From: Burkholderiales bacterium | GTDB lineage: Bacteria; Pseudomonadota; Gammaproteobacteria; Burkholderiales; Burkholderiaceae_C | Assembly: GCA_026400275.1 (NCBI GenBank) | Contig: JAPLPK010000218.1 | Location: 1-43,693, forward strand | Direction: 5' to 3' | Length of the DNA: 43,693 nt | In this document: positions 9,213 through 18,621 of the stretch, in pieces | Position numbering within the stretch: position 1 is the first letter of the stretch | How the letters are laid out: every line of letters begins with the position of its first letter | The notes under the pieces: model-generated | What the model was told of the DNA's origin: nothing | Seen by the model: the letters and a program-made list of their open reading frames with translations, nothing else | The model's database searches: none | Position numbers and translations under genes: made by a program

Positions 9213-9765
9213 TTACATATTGGATGCAGACCACTCCAGCTCTTCTGGCCAGAGCCGGTCCGGAATGCCTTGCATCAGATCCACCGTGAGCATGCGCCGC
9301 TGGGGCTGGCCGGTGGCCGGGTCGGTGTTGTGTGCGAGCTTGAACAGCCGGGTTTCCGACCAGCGTATTCGCGTCGTCATGCAGAGACTGCCCGTCAGCG
9401 GTGGACTCGAAGAGTTGAAAATTCAGCGCATCCAGCGCATCACCCTCTAGCATGGCACTTCGGTACTGCATGGTCTCCGTGCCGGGCTTCAGGAATACCT
9501 TGCAGTTAACCGGGAACAGCTTGTAGATCGTGTCCGCAACCGCCATATGGGCCCAGCGGACCCAAGCCTGCGCAGGCGTGTAGTCCTTGGATGCCTGGTG
9601 TAGCAAGCCCATGCGTACGCCCGCGCCAGAGGCAAAAATCACGTCGAATTCAATGCCTGGGTCCAGAAAGGTGGCCAAGGCGCAGGCAATCAGTGGTGAA
9701 TTCGGTGCACTACCGCCGATCACCAGTGCTGTCTGCTTTGTCCCGAACTGATTGTTCACGCCCAT
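9213..9765 (-). pseudogene. Patatin-like protein, frameshifted
   Basis: From ATG 9765 the product starts MGVNNQFGTKQTALVIGGSAPN; GGSAPN resembles the oxyanion loop and FASGAG the serine elbow of patatin-like lipases, though the first Gly of GxSxG is replaced. Reading in that frame becomes nonsense (ARTQHRPGHRPAP) beyond about 9360. A one-base shift there restores a plausible protein: DANTL continues as SETRLFKLAHNTDP, then RRMLTVDLMQGIP, and stops at TAA 9213-9215. The repaired product would be about 184 residues, short for a patatin. In-frame alternative start: TTG 9798. Either a genuine inactivating indel or a sequencing error. The patatin assignment itself is tentative. Confidence 0.5.
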
Positions 9766-9829
9766 CCCTTCGAAACATTGGATACATTTTGTAGCCAATC
9801 CTACATCTGATTGCGTGAATTAATTAATT

Positions 9830-9852
9830 AAAACTCGGAGACAACGAGTTTT
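9830..9852 (-). terminator. Candidate terminator after queG
   Basis: Perfect 8-bp stem AAAACTCG / CGAGTTTT with a 7-nt loop, about 70 bases after the queG stop. On the minus strand it ends in CGAGTTTTAATTAATT, a T-rich but not pure T-run. Low GC in the stem makes it a weak intrinsic terminator. It could instead serve as a binding site. Confidence 0.5.
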
Positions 9853-9920
9853 ACTACAAGATTTCTTCATCAAAAAATACGGCAAATACCCGAGCTTCTT
9901 GTTCTAAATCTAGCAACGCA

Positions 9921-11003
9921 CTAACTTGCCAGGGCCCAAGCCACATGCTCGCGCACCAGCGGACTTGGGTCCAGGGCTCGCTTTTGTAACGCGTTGCGGA
10001 TCATTACGTCGTCCGACACCCGTAGCGCATTGCCCATGGCCACGGCCACATTACGCAGCCAGCGTTCATGGCCTATCCGGCGTATCGGGCCGCCTTCGGT
10101 ATAGCGCAGGAATTCGTCCTCGGTCCAGGCGAACAGCGTGGCCAGCTGCTGGCCGCTCAGGCCACGGCGTTCATCAAAGTCGGGCAAGGCACTGCGTTGG
10201 GCGAACTTGTTCCAGGGGCAGGACAGCTGGCAATCGTCGCAGCCGTAGATGCGGTTGGCCATCAGCGGGCGTAGTTCCAACGGAATCGGCCCCGCATGTT
10301 CGATGGTCAGGTAAGAGATGCAACGGCGTGCATCCAGCCGGTGCGGGGCCACGATGGCCTGCGTGGGGCAGATATCGATGCAGGCAGTGCAGCTGCCGCA
10401 ATGGCCGCTGGTGGGTGCGGTCGGCGGCAAAGCAATATCCACATAGATTTCGCCCAGGAAGAACATCGACCCAGCCTCGCGGTTCAGCACCAGGGTGTGC
10501 TTGCCGCGCCAGCCCTGGCCGCTGCGCGCAGCCAGCTCGGCCTCCAGCACCGGCGCCGAGTCGGTGAACACGCGGTAGCCCAGCGGGCCCAGGTCTTGGG
10601 CAATACGGTCGCTGAGCTTTTGCAGACGCCCGCGCAGCACCTTGTGGTAGTCCCGCCCCCGGGCGTAGACCGACACAATGCCCTCGCCCGGCCGATTCAA
10701 ACGGTCGAATTCCAAGCCCTGCCAGCCATCGGGCGTGCTGCGCGGCAGATAATCCATGCGGGCGGTGATAACGCTGACGGTGCCCGGCACCAGTTCCGCC
10801 GGGCGGGCTCGTTTCAGTCCGTGGCTGGCCATATAGGCCATGTCACCATGGAACCCTTGGGCCAGCCAGGCCATCAGACCCTCTTCGGCAGAAGACAAAT
10901 CCACCGGGGCCACGCCAATTTGGGAAAATCCGAGTTCGCGCGCCCATGCCTGTATCTGCGACACCCATTGGAGACCATTGTTCTGAGCACCGTTCAACAC
11001 CAT
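9921..11003 (-). CDS. queG: Epoxyqueuosine reductase QueG
   Basis: A 360-residue cytosolic cobalamin-dependent Fe-S enzyme that reduces epoxyqueuosine to queuosine in tRNA with GUN anticodons. Cluster-binding motifs are complete: [12 protein letters not shown] and RRC, then [11 protein letters not shown], which together bind two 4Fe-4S centres. The N-terminal B12-binding part ([17 protein letters not shown]) and a C-terminal HEAT-like segment ([12 protein letters not shown]) are present. The frame runs open far upstream; ATG 11003 ([12 protein letters not shown]) was chosen because homologues start near this point and because longer versions would run backwards through tsaE and amiC. It is divergent from tsaE and their 5' ends overlap. 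Confidence 0.93.
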   Translation of the reverse strand: MVLNGAQNNGLQWVSQIQAWARELGFSQIGVAPVDLSSAEEGLMAWLAQGFHGDMAYMASHGLKRARPAELVPGTVSVITARMDYLPRSTPDGWQGLEFDRLNRPGEGIVSVYARGRDYHKVLRGRLQKLSDRIAQDLGPLGYRVFTDSAPVLEAELAARSGQGWRGKHTLVLNREAGSMFFLGEIYVDIALPPTAPTSGHCGSCTACIDICPTQAIVAPHRLDARRCISYLTIEHAGPIPLELRPLMANRIYGCDDCQLSCPWNKFAQRSALPDFDERRGLSGQQLATLFAWTEDEFLRYTEGGPIRRIGHERWLRNVAVAMGNALRVSDDVMIRNALQKRALDPSPLVREHVAWALAS

Positions 11004-11275
11004 TCGCCGATTGTAGAAACCCACAGCACCTTGCTCTGGACCCATGAGGACGCGACCGCCGCCTTTGCCCAGGCCCTGGCCGCCCAGCCCGACATCACCC
11101 ACGCCTTCATCACCCTGCACGGCGACCTGGGCGCGGGCAAAACCACGCTGGTACGCCACCTGCTGCGCGCCTTGGGCGTGCAAGGCCGCATCAAAAGCCC
11201 GACCTACGCCGTGGTCGAACCCTATGAACTGCCCGCGCTGAATCCACCTCCCTGCTGCAAGGGGCAGGCGCATGA
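10968..11275 (+). pseudogene. tsaE: tsaE with internal out-of-frame deletion
   Basis: The N-terminal half of the t6A-biosynthesis ATPase TsaE is intact: Walker [10 protein letters not shown], then [13 protein letters not shown], up to base ~11243. The next conserved block, the HFDxYR / Walker B region and the later E-W motif, is missing. Only about 30 bases separate this point from amiC. Those bases, read in a different frame (codons from 11243), give [10 protein letters not shown] and a TGA at 11273-11275 that overlaps the amiC start as ATGA, which looks like the natural tsaE end. So some 60-70 codons appear deleted, out of frame. Read straight through, the first frame ends at TAG 11300. The start is uncertain: TTG 10968 is the first plausible one; no ATG exists in frame. 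TsaE is needed for t6A in most bacteria, so an assembly collapse is a real alternative. Confidence 0.75.
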
Positions 11276-12678
11276 AGCGGCGCGACTTTGTACAAGGTAG
11301 CACCCTGGCCCTGTTGCTGGGTGCGCAGCAAATTGCACGCGGCGCCAGCATCGTGGCGGTGCGGGTCTGGCCGGCGCCAGAATATTCGCGCGTCACCATC
11401 GAATCGGACACGGCCCTGGCGGTGAAGCAAACCTTTGTGGCCAATCCGCCCCGGCTGGCGGTGGACATCGAGGGCATAGACCTGAACCCCGCCCTGCGCG
11501 AACTGGTAGGTCGCGTGCAGGCAGACGACCCGAACATCGCTGGCATCCGCGTGGGCCAGAATGCTCCCGGCATCGTGCGCATGGTGATAGACCTGAAGCG
11601 CGCGGCCAAGCCCCAGGTATTCACGCTGGCGCCGGTGGCGGCCTACCAGCACCGGCTGGTGTTTGACCTGTATCCAGCCCAGGAAGAAGACCCGCTGGAG
11701 GCACTGATCACCGAACGCCTGGCGGACCGCACACCCGCACCGCTGCCCAGCGAGGCCGCCGAAGCCGACGCACTGGAGGCGCTGATCGCCAAGCAGCAAA
11801 CCAAACCGGCCATCACCGGCATCGCGCGCGCGCCGGTACCCGGTGGGGCGCCCAACAAGGATGTCGCTAGCAATTCAATAGCACCTCCCGCACACCCACC
11901 CAGCGCCAGCGGCCCAAATGATGTAAATAACCCGGCCGCTGCCGCGCAGCGCACCGACCGGCTGATCATCATCGCCCTGGACCCCGGCCACGGCGGCGAA
12001 GACCCGGGCGCCATCGGCCCCGGCGGCACGCGCGAAAAAGATGTGGTGCTGCAGGTGGCGCATTTGCTGCGCGAGCGCATCAACGCCACCACCGTCAACG
12101 GCAACCCCATGCGCGCCTTCATGACGCGCGACGCCGACTTCTTCGTGCCGCTGCAGGTGCGGGTGCAAAAGGCCCGCCGCGTGCAGGCCGACCTGTTCGT
12201 CAGCATCCATGCCGATGCCTTCCTGACCCCTGCCGCGCGCGGGGCCAGCGTGTTCGCGCTCAGCCACGGCGCGGCCTCCAGCAGCGCCGCGCGCTGGATG
12301 GCCAACAAGGAAAACGCCGCCGACATGGTGGGGGGCATTAACGTGCTGGCCAAGGATTCGCAGGTGCAAAGCGCCATGCTGGACATGAGCACCACCGCGC
12401 AAATCAACGACAGCCTGAAGCTGGGCAGCGCAGTGCTGGGCGAGGTAGGCCGGGTCGGCCGCCTGCACAAAGGCAGCGTGGAACAAGCAGGCTTTGCGGT
12501 GCTGAAAGCGCCGGACATTCCGAGCGTGCTGGTGGAAACTGCTTTCATCAGCAACCCCGAAGAGGAGTCCAAGCTCAAGAGCAGTGACTACCGCGAGCAA
12601 CTGGCCGACGCTATCCTGCGCGGCATCCGCAGCTACTTTGCGAAGAACCCGCCGCTGGCGCGCAACCGCTCGGTCTAA
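11272..12678 (+). CDS. amiC: N-acetylmuramoyl-L-alanine amidase with AMIN domain (AmiC type)
   Basis: A 468-residue periplasmic cell-wall amidase that cuts the amide bond between MurNAc and L-Ala during daughter-cell separation. N-terminal [18 protein letters not shown] is a Tat signal, as in E. coli AmiA/AmiC. An AMIN domain follows (about residues 28-135, septal targeting), then a Pro/Ala-rich linker (about 150-225), then the zinc-dependent Amidase_3 domain with His240 (LDPGHGG), Glu255 (TREKD), His313 (SIHAD) and the catalytic Glu in [10 protein letters not shown]. The start overlaps the probable original tsaE stop. The linker (around residue 200) contains a short remnant of repeat family R. 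EnvC/NlpD-type activators are not in the window. Confidence 0.94.
   Translation: MKRRDFVQGSTLALLLGAQQIARGASIVAVRVWPAPEYSRVTIESDTALAVKQTFVANPPRLAVDIEGIDLNPALRELVGRVQADDPNIAGIRVGQNAPGIVRMVIDLKRAAKPQVFTLAPVAAYQHRLVFDLYPAQEEDPLEALITERLADRTPAPLPSEAAEADALEALIAKQQTKPAITGIARAPVPGGAPNKDVASNSIAPPAHPPSASGPNDVNNPAAAAQRTDRLIIIALDPGHGGEDPGAIGPGGTREKDVVLQVAHLLRERINATTVNGNPMRAFMTRDADFFVPLQVRVQKARRVQADLFVSIHADAFLTPAARGASVFALSHGAASSSAARWMANKENAADMVGGINVLAKDSQVQSAMLDMSTTAQINDSLKLGSAVLGEVGRVGRLHKGSVEQAGFAVLKAPDIPSVLVETAFISNPEEESKLKSSDYREQLADAILRGIRSYFAKNPPLARNRSV
11866..11885. repeat. Short possible remnant of repeat family R inside amiC linker
   Basis: The reverse complement reads GGTGCTATTGAATTGCTAGC, close to the outer arm of family R copies (TGCTATTGAATAAATAGC at 35703, TGCTATTGATTCAATAGC at 23760). 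It lies in the disordered linker between AMIN and amidase domains. Only one arm is recognisable. Confidence 0.35.
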
Positions 12679-12711
12679 ACGAACTGAAAAGCAGCCCGGA
12701 TTTCAGGCAGG

Positions 12712-12764
12712 GAACCCGCGGAACCGGCTTTGCCGGGCCGCTGGGTTCGCCCCCTGCAAGGGGG
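12712..12764. terminator. Double hairpin between convergent amiC and GGDEF gene
   Basis: Two adjacent structures: a nested stem GAACCCGCGG..CCGCTGGGTTC with inner CCGGC-TTT-GCCGG (12712-12748), then CCCCCT-GCA-AGGGGG (12750-12764), a perfect 6-bp stem. Neither has a T-run. The sequence resembles a GC-rich intergenic repeat frequent in Comamonadaceae. Being between convergent genes it may limit read-through in both directions. Confidence 0.5.
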
Positions 12765-12806
12765 TTGGCGAAAACACGAAGTGTGGAGCCTGGGGGTGTT
12801 CCAATC

Positions 12807-13922
12807 TCAGGCGCTGACCACTTGGTTGCGGCCCTGGGCCTTGGCGGCGTATAGCGCAAAGTCGGCACGGTCCACCGTGCTTTCTATCGAGTCACCCTCC
12901 AGGTACTGGGTCACGCCGATGGACACGGTGAACCGGATCTCCACGCTGCCAAAGGCCACCGTGGTCTCGGCTACCTGGGTGCGCACCCGCTCCAGGCAGG
13001 CCATGCCATAGCTGAAATCGGTGTCGGGCAGCAAGACCAGGAACTCCTCGCCACCCCAACGCGCCAGCAGGTCAGTGGAACGCAGGCTGTTCTGCACCAC
13101 CTGGGCAAACATTTGCAGGCTGCGGTCGCCCGCCTGGTGGCCGTAGGTGTCATTGACGCGCTTGAAATAGTCAATATCCAGCATAGCCACCATCACTGGC
13201 GCTCCGCTGCGACTGGAGCGTTGGAACTCCTGTCGCATCTGCTCCTGCATTAAACGGCGATTGGCCGTACCCGTGAGTTCGTCGCGGGTGGCAATACGCT
13301 GGATTTTTTCCAGCGCATGTTGCAACTGGTCCTTCTGGTCGCGAATGTGCTGGCGCATAGTGGTCAATCGCCAGGTCAAAAAAGAGCAGCTCACAACCAC
13401 AATCGCCAACATGAAGAAATAGGCGATATGCACCTCGACCGGCACCAGGCTGCCCATGGTCTCACGCACATACGTAATCGCCCAGGCAAACAGCACCAAG
13501 GCGTAGGCCCCTACAAACGCCACCTGCCGGATGGACATGCCGAACATGCCGAAAGTTAAGATCACCGATAGCAGCGGCAAAGTCACACCCCGGCCATCGC
13601 CCGCAATCACAAAAGCCACCGCGTTGCAGGCAATCGCATACAGCATCTGCGGCAGGGCCAGGGACGGATCGCTCCAGCGCAAAGAAAACCCACTGCGAAT
13701 CAGCACAAACACCAACACCAGGCCTACACCGGAGACGATGGACCAATGGGTCACATCCTCAATATCGGCAATACCGAATTCCGCCAACCAGTAAAGCTCA
13801 CCAATGCAGGCAAACATGAGCACCGCCGCAAGCACAAACTGGCTGGTGCGGATACGCATGGCCTTTTGCGTCCCCAACAAGCTGTCGAGGCTGTGCTGAA
13901 GCCAGGTCCTCGGTCTATCCAT
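12807..13922 (-). CDS. Membrane-bound diguanylate cyclase (GGDEF)
   Basis: A 371-residue protein: about six hydrophobic membrane segments in residues 25-195, a short coiled coil (DQKDQLQHALEKIQRIA), then a GGDEF domain starting at RDELTGTANRR. The active-site loop is RWGGEEFLVLLP and the metal/substrate residues in DIDYFKRVNDTYGHQAGD are intact, so it should make cyclic-di-GMP. RSTD five residues before GGEEF is a product-inhibition I-site. The seven-to-six helix sensor is of no family I can name. It is convergent with amiC and divergent from the LysM-FecR gene. It is one of three GGDEF proteins in the window. Confidence 0.93.
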   Translation of the reverse strand: MDRPRTWLQHSLDSLLGTQKAMRIRTSQFVLAAVLMFACIGELYWLAEFGIADIEDVTHWSIVSGVGLVLVFVLIRSGFSLRWSDPSLALPQMLYAIACNAVAFVIAGDGRGVTLPLLSVILTFGMFGMSIRQVAFVGAYALVLFAWAITYVRETMGSLVPVEVHIAYFFMLAIVVVSCSFLTWRLTTMRQHIRDQKDQLQHALEKIQRIATRDELTGTANRRLMQEQMRQEFQRSSRSGAPVMVAMLDIDYFKRVNDTYGHQAGDRSLQMFAQVVQNSLRSTDLLARWGGEEFLVLLPDTDFSYGMACLERVRTQVAETTVAFGSVEIRFTVSIGVTQYLEGDSIESTVDRADFALYAAKAQGRNQVVSA

Positions 13923-14155
13923 TTACTTCTTTCTGGCGCCCGGCGCCCCGATGCAACCAATGATAGTTCCCACGGAGTGGGGTTGAATGCCGCGTCACAC
14001 GCGAGCTACTAGATGTAAATCAACAAAATGAGTTACCGGCGACGACCAACCGCCCATTCAGACCAGCACAAATACTGTCCAATGCTGCTTGGAACGCTAT
14101 TATCACAACCTGCTGTTGTACACCACAACGCAAGCCTACCGGAATGTAAGAGACG

Positions 14156-15796
14156 ATGAAACTACAGATCCACCGCGCTTCGCCGCTCGGCCACGGCTTG
14201 GTACTGCTTTTGCTCTCAGGCGCCTTTGGCTGCGCCTCGGCAGCTGACTTTGTTTATACCGTACAGCCAGGAGACCATCCCTGGAACCTAGCCCAGCGCT
14301 ACCTGAAAAACCCGGTTCTGGCCCTGGCCTTGCGGCAATACAACCATATTCCGGACGAGCGACACATCCCGCCGGGTACGCGGCTGCGCATCCCTACGGA
14401 CTGGCTCAAGCTGGAATCGGCCCAGGTCCGCGTGGCCGCCGTGGTGGGTGATACCCACCTGGTATCCGGCCAAGCTGCCGCCCGCAGCCCGGAAGTGGGT
14501 GAACTGCTGCAGGCCCCCGCCGGGCTGCAGACCGGCCCCACCGGCAGTGCCAGTCTGGAGTTTTCCGACGGCTCCCGTGTGTTGGTGCGGCGCGATACCG
14601 CAGTACAGTTGCGCAGCACGCAGCGGCGTGTGCTGGGCAAGGTCAGTATGGTGGAGCTGGAATTGCTGCAAGGCAGCCTGGAGAACCAGGTCACGCCCAT
14701 GGGAACCTCTGGCGGCCGTTTTGAAATCCGCACCCCGGCGGCCGTGGCGGCGGTCCGCGGCACCCAGTTCCGGGTCTACGCGCAGAAAGACAGCCTGCGC
14801 ACCGAAGTGATAGAGGGTGCCGTCAAGGTGGCCAACGCGTCAGGCCAGGTCACAGCCTCGGCTGCCCAGGGCAGCGTAGCCGAAGCCGGCCAATCCCCCA
14901 GCCAGCCCGTGGGGCTGCTGCCCGCGCCCGCACTGGAAAGTTTGCCCGAACGCATAGAACGCCTGCCCATCGACTGGCCGCTACCCCCGGTTGCCGGTGC
15001 CAGCAGCTACCGCACCCAGCTGGCACCGGGCACGCAGTTCGTGGTCGCCGAGTCGGACGAAACCTCTCCGGCCGCGCGCATACGTGCCCGCGACGTGGAA
15101 GACGGCAACTACGTCTTGCGCGTGCGCGCCATCGACGCCCAAGGACTGGAAGGCCTGAGCGCCGAGCGCAGCCTGGTGGTGCACGCCAGACCTGAGCCGC
15201 CGCTGCTGATAGAGCCCGCAGCCGATGGCGCCACCACCGCTCCCCGGCCCAGCTTTCGCTGGACCCAGGCCGCCCCCAACTGGCGCTACCACCTGCAAAT
15301 CAGTGCCAAGGGCCAGCCTGCTCCACTGGAAGACCGGGACCTGGCCAACACCGCCAGCGCCACGGCCCAGCAAGACCTGCCGCCCGGCCAGTACCAATGG
15401 CGTGTGGCGGCCATCCATCCGCAAAAAGGCCAGGGGCCCTGGGGTGATGCCCAGAGCTTCAGGCGCGTGCTGCCCGGCCCGGGCGTGGACATACCGCCAC
15501 CCAAAGACGGCAGCCTGAACCTGCGCTGGACCGCCCAGCCGCAAACCACCAAGTACCGGCTACAGGTAGACATTGACACGACCTTTGCCAGCCCGCAGAC
15601 CGATGCGCAAACCGATACCACCCAATATGCGCTGCAAGACCTGGCGCCCGGCGTGCATTACGTGCGGGTACAGGCCATAGGCGAAGACGGCTACACCGGC
15701 CCCTGGGGCGGCACCCAATCCTTCACCGTGCCAGAGCCGGCACCCAGTCCCTGGCGCGCACTGCTTCTGTTGATACCGCTGCTGGGCTTTTTCTGA
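14156..15796 (+). CDS. LysM and FecR domain surface/periplasmic protein
   Basis: A 546-residue exported protein: signal peptide (about residues 1-29, ending GCASAAD), one LysM domain (YTVQPGDHPWNLAQRY to about residue 83; binds peptidoglycan), a FecR domain (about 95-225; GSRVLVRRDTAVQL, TPAAVAAVRGTQFRVY), then about three fibronectin-III-like beta modules (for example YVLRVRAIDAQGLEG, YQWRVAAIHPQKGQGPWGD, YVRVQAIGEDGYTGPWGG). The tail ends in a hydrophobic stretch, WRALLLLIPLLGFF, possibly a membrane anchor. It is followed after about 50 bases by a CHASE2 protein; FecR-CHASE2 gene pairs are common in betaproteobacteria, with CHASE2 the extracytoplasmic sensor. This suggests that the LysM-FecR protein passes envelope information to it. 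An AAGAGA element precedes ATG 14156. Confidence 0.88.
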   Translation: MKLQIHRASPLGHGLVLLLLSGAFGCASAADFVYTVQPGDHPWNLAQRYLKNPVLALALRQYNHIPDERHIPPGTRLRIPTDWLKLESAQVRVAAVVGDTHLVSGQAAARSPEVGELLQAPAGLQTGPTGSASLEFSDGSRVLVRRDTAVQLRSTQRRVLGKVSMVELELLQGSLENQVTPMGTSGGRFEIRTPAAVAAVRGTQFRVYAQKDSLRTEVIEGAVKVANASGQVTASAAQGSVAEAGQSPSQPVGLLPAPALESLPERIERLPIDWPLPPVAGASSYRTQLAPGTQFVVAESDETSPAARIRARDVEDGNYVLRVRAIDAQGLEGLSAERSLVVHARPEPPLLIEPAADGATTAPRPSFRWTQAAPNWRYHLQISAKGQPAPLEDRDLANTASATAQQDLPPGQYQWRVAAIHPQKGQGPWGDAQSFRRVLPGPGVDIPPPKDGSLNLRWTAQPQTTKYRLQVDIDTTFASPQTDAQTDTTQYALQDLAPGVHYVRVQAIGEDGYTGPWGGTQSFTVPEPAPSPWRALLLLIPLLGFF

Positions 15797-15846
15797 GCAC
15801 CTTTTTGCCTCTTGTTAGCCCACTCCGGCAACGCTGGAGACGGGGC

Positions 15847-18621
15847 ATGCTGCGCCACAGCTGGTGGGGTGCGGGCATGTTGGCGATTCTGCTGCTGGCA
15901 TGGCTGCAGCCCAGCAGCGTCAGCCGCCTGGACCTGCTGAGCTACGACCTGCTGCTGCCCATGCAAGCCCTGCCGGCCCAGCCGCCCGTCGTGGTGGAGA
16001 TTGACGATGCCAGCCTGGCCGAGCTGGGCCGCTGGCCCTGGCCGCGCTCGGTATATGCCGATATGCTCAACCGCCTGCGCGACGCAGGTGCCAGCGCTGT
16101 GGCCGTGGACATTCTGTTCTCTGAGCCAGACACCGAACACCCTGACAGCGATGCCGCGCTAGTCGAGGCCATCCAGCGCAACGGCCATGTGGTGTTGGCG
16201 GTGGCACCCAGCCAGCAGGCCGATGGCAGCATTGGGCCACAGCCCCTACTGCCCGCGCTGGGGGGAGCGCTGCCCACCTCCAGCCTGGGCCATGTGGACG
16301 TGGAAATCGACGCCGACGGGGCTTCGCGCAGCCTGTTTCTGCACGCCGGCAACGGCGATGCGGTTTGGCCCGCCCTGGCGCTGGCGGTGCAACAGGCCGC
16401 TGCAGCCAGCGCCCCTGCTCCGGTATTCAGGGAGCAAACCACCTGGGTACGCGCCCATGAGGCCCTGCTGCCGCGCGTACCCGACCTGCCCACCGTGTCT
16501 TTTGCAGCCGCACTACGCAATCCGCAATTGTTGTCAGGGGTGCGTGACCGCGTAGCCTTCATAGGCCTGACCGCCAGCGGCCTTGGCGGCGAACTGGTCA
16601 GCCCCTTGGCGGGCCACCAAAGCACCCTGCCGTCGGTGGTATTCCACGCCAAGGCCTACGCCGCGCTGGAAAGCCATGGACTGATACAACGCGCCTCCTT
16701 GCTGGCCACCGTGCTGTTCTCTCTGCTAATGCTCGGCAGCCTGGCCGCCTGGCCCCGGCACCATGGCCGGCGCGCGCTGCTGGCCGGCAGCCTGTTGTTG
16801 CTGCCCATGCTGACCAGTGCTGTCATGCTGCGCATGGCCCAGGTCTGGTTGCCGCCAGCCATGGCCCAGCTAGCGCTAGCGGCGGCGCTGTTGTTCTGGG
16901 TGGCAGCCCAGTTACAGGCTGCCAACCGGCGCCTGCAGCGCGCCCGGCAACATGCAGAGGCCACCCTGCAGGCCCTGGACGAGGCCGTGGTCACCATCAA
17001 TGCCCACGACGGCTGCGTGCGCTTTGCCAACTCCGCCGCCCTGCTGCAAGCAGGCGAACAGGATTTGCATGGCCAAGCCTTGGTCAGCACCTACCCGCTC
17101 ACCCAGGACAGCCTGGCCCATCTGCGCCAGGCTGTGCAAGCCTGCCTGGAAACCCGCCAGCGCATCCATGTGCCCCAGCTGTTAAGCCTGCACGCATCCA
17201 GCGGCATGCGGACACTGCGGGCTACAGCCAGCCCGCTGTCCAGCCCGGAGGGCCAACTAGACGGCGCAGTGCTGGTGTTTTCTGACGTCACGGACGCCGT
17301 GGCCGCCGCCCGCAAACTCGACTACGCTGCCAGCCATGACGAGCTGACCGGCCTACCCAACCGCACGACTCTGCACGAACGCCTGGCGCTGGCGCTGTCG
17401 CGCGCGCAGCGGCGCGGCGGGAGCACGGCCATTCTGTTTCTGGATCTGGACCGCTTCAAGCACATCAACGACAGCCTGGGGCATCGCACCGGCGACCAGG
17501 TGCTAAAGATCCTGGCCCAGCGACTGCTGGCCATGTGCCGCGATACCGATACCGTGGCCCGCTGGGGTGGCGATGAATTCGTCATACTGCTGGAAGATGT
17601 TGAGGGCCACGAAGGCGCAGCCAGCGCCGCCGCCAAAGCGGTGGACGCGCTGACGCGTGACATCGAGCTGGGTGCCGACTTCAACCACGCGCGCCTGCCC
17701 AGCTCGGGCAGCGTGGGCGTGGTGCTGGCCCCGCAAGACGGCACGGACCTCGACGACCTGCTGTCTAAAGCCGACATGGCCATGTACCGCGCCAAAGAGC
17801 AGCCTCGGGCCTGCTTCCAGTTCTGGTCCAACGACATGAACAGCCGCATGCACAACCGTCTGGCGCTGGAGATCGACCTGCGCCGCAGCCTGCGCGACGG
17901 CCTGTTCGTGCTGCACTACCAGCCCCAGTTTGCGCTGAACAACCGCCAGCTGGTCGGCATGGAGGCGCTGATGCGCTGGCAGCGCACACCCGAACAGTTG
18001 GTCATGCCCGGTGCCTTCATCGGCGTGGCCGAAGAGTCCGATTTGATCGTGGACATGGGTGCCTGGGCCGTGCTGCAGGCAGCGCGCCAGGTAGCGCTAT
18101 GGATGCGCGCCGGTCTGCCGGCGGTACCGCTGGCGGTAAACGTATCGGCACGCCAGTGCATGAACCGCGACATCGTCCAGGTAGTCCGCCTGGCCCTGCT
18201 GGAGACCGGTATCCCGCCGCACATGCTGCGCCTGGAAATCACCGAAACCACGGCCATGGCCGATGCCGACCAGGTCATCAGCCTGCTGCATGAAATCCGC
18301 GCACTGGGCGTGGGCCTGGCCGTGGACGACTTCGGCACCGGCTACTCCTCGCTGACCTACCTGAAACACTTCCCGATAGACGAGCTGAAGATCGACCGCA
18401 GCTTTGTGATGGACATCGCAACCGACAAGGGTGACGCCGCCATCGTGCACGCCACCATCGCCCTGGCCCATGGCCTGGGCCTGAAAGTCGTGGCCGAGGG
18501 CGTGGAGACCGAAGAGCAAAGCCAGCTGCTAGCCATCAAGCAATGTGACATCGCCCAGGGCTACTGGTTCGGCTATCCGCAACCACTGCAGGTGACCACC
18601 GATCTGCTATCAAATAAGTAG
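15847..18621 (+). CDS. CHASE2-PAS-GGDEF-EAL cyclic-di-GMP protein
   Basis: A 924-residue inner-membrane protein. After TM1 comes a periplasmic CHASE2 domain (about residues 35-280: VVVEIDDASLAELGRWPWPR, AVAVDILFSEPD), three closely spaced membrane helices (about 285-360), a PAS domain (about 370-480), a GGDEF domain with RWGGDEFVILLED at about 572 and an I-site RDTD before it, and an EAL domain with MEALMRW near 706, NVSARQ and DDFGTGYSSLTYL. Both output domains look catalytically competent, so net synthesis or breakdown is unclear. ATG 15847 was preferred because GGAGACGG precedes it; TTG 15805 would add 14 residues. The last codons and stop are supplied by a family R repeat. CHASE2 is more often fused to adenylate cyclase or kinase; the GGDEF-EAL output is less common. 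Confidence 0.93.
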   Translation: MLRHSWWGAGMLAILLLAWLQPSSVSRLDLLSYDLLLPMQALPAQPPVVVEIDDASLAELGRWPWPRSVYADMLNRLRDAGASAVAVDILFSEPDTEHPDSDAALVEAIQRNGHVVLAVAPSQQADGSIGPQPLLPALGGALPTSSLGHVDVEIDADGASRSLFLHAGNGDAVWPALALAVQQAAAASAPAPVFREQTTWVRAHEALLPRVPDLPTVSFAAALRNPQLLSGVRDRVAFIGLTASGLGGELVSPLAGHQSTLPSVVFHAKAYAALESHGLIQRASLLATVLFSLLMLGSLAAWPRHHGRRALLAGSLLLLPMLTSAVMLRMAQVWLPPAMAQLALAAALLFWVAAQLQAANRRLQRARQHAEATLQALDEAVVTINAHDGCVRFANSAALLQAGEQDLHGQALVSTYPLTQDSLAHLRQAVQACLETRQRIHVPQLLSLHASSGMRTLRATASPLSSPEGQLDGAVLVFSDVTDAVAAARKLDYAASHDELTGLPNRTTLHERLALALSRAQRRGGSTAILFLDLDRFKHINDSLGHRTGDQVLKILAQRLLAMCRDTDTVARWGGDEFVILLEDVEGHEGAASAAAKAVDALTRDIELGADFNHARLPSSGSVGVVLAPQDGTDLDDLLSKADMAMYRAKEQPRACFQFWSNDMNSRMHNRLALEIDLRRSLRDGLFVLHYQPQFALNNRQLVGMEALMRWQRTPEQLVMPGAFIGVAEESDLIVDMGAWAVLQAARQVALWMRAGLPAVPLAVNVSARQCMNRDIVQVVRLALLETGIPPHMLRLEITETTAMADADQVISLLHEIRALGVGLAVDDFGTGYSSLTYLKHFPIDELKIDRSFVMDIATDKGDAAIVHATIALAHGLGLKVVAEGVETEEQSQLLAIKQCDIAQGYWFGYPQPLQVTTDLLSNK

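Noticed and set aside
10296-11000. Long plus-strand frame opposite queG
   Set aside because: It is the antisense shadow of queG and only becomes protein-like where tsaE begins, after about 10968.
12712-12764. GC-rich sequence at the tsaE end (CTGCTGCAAGGGGCAGGCG) as a copy of the repeat at 12750-12764 that caused the tsaE deletion
   Set aside because: The same bases read cleanly as a natural TsaE C-terminus with a TGA overlapping the amiC start, which explains them better than a repeat remnant.
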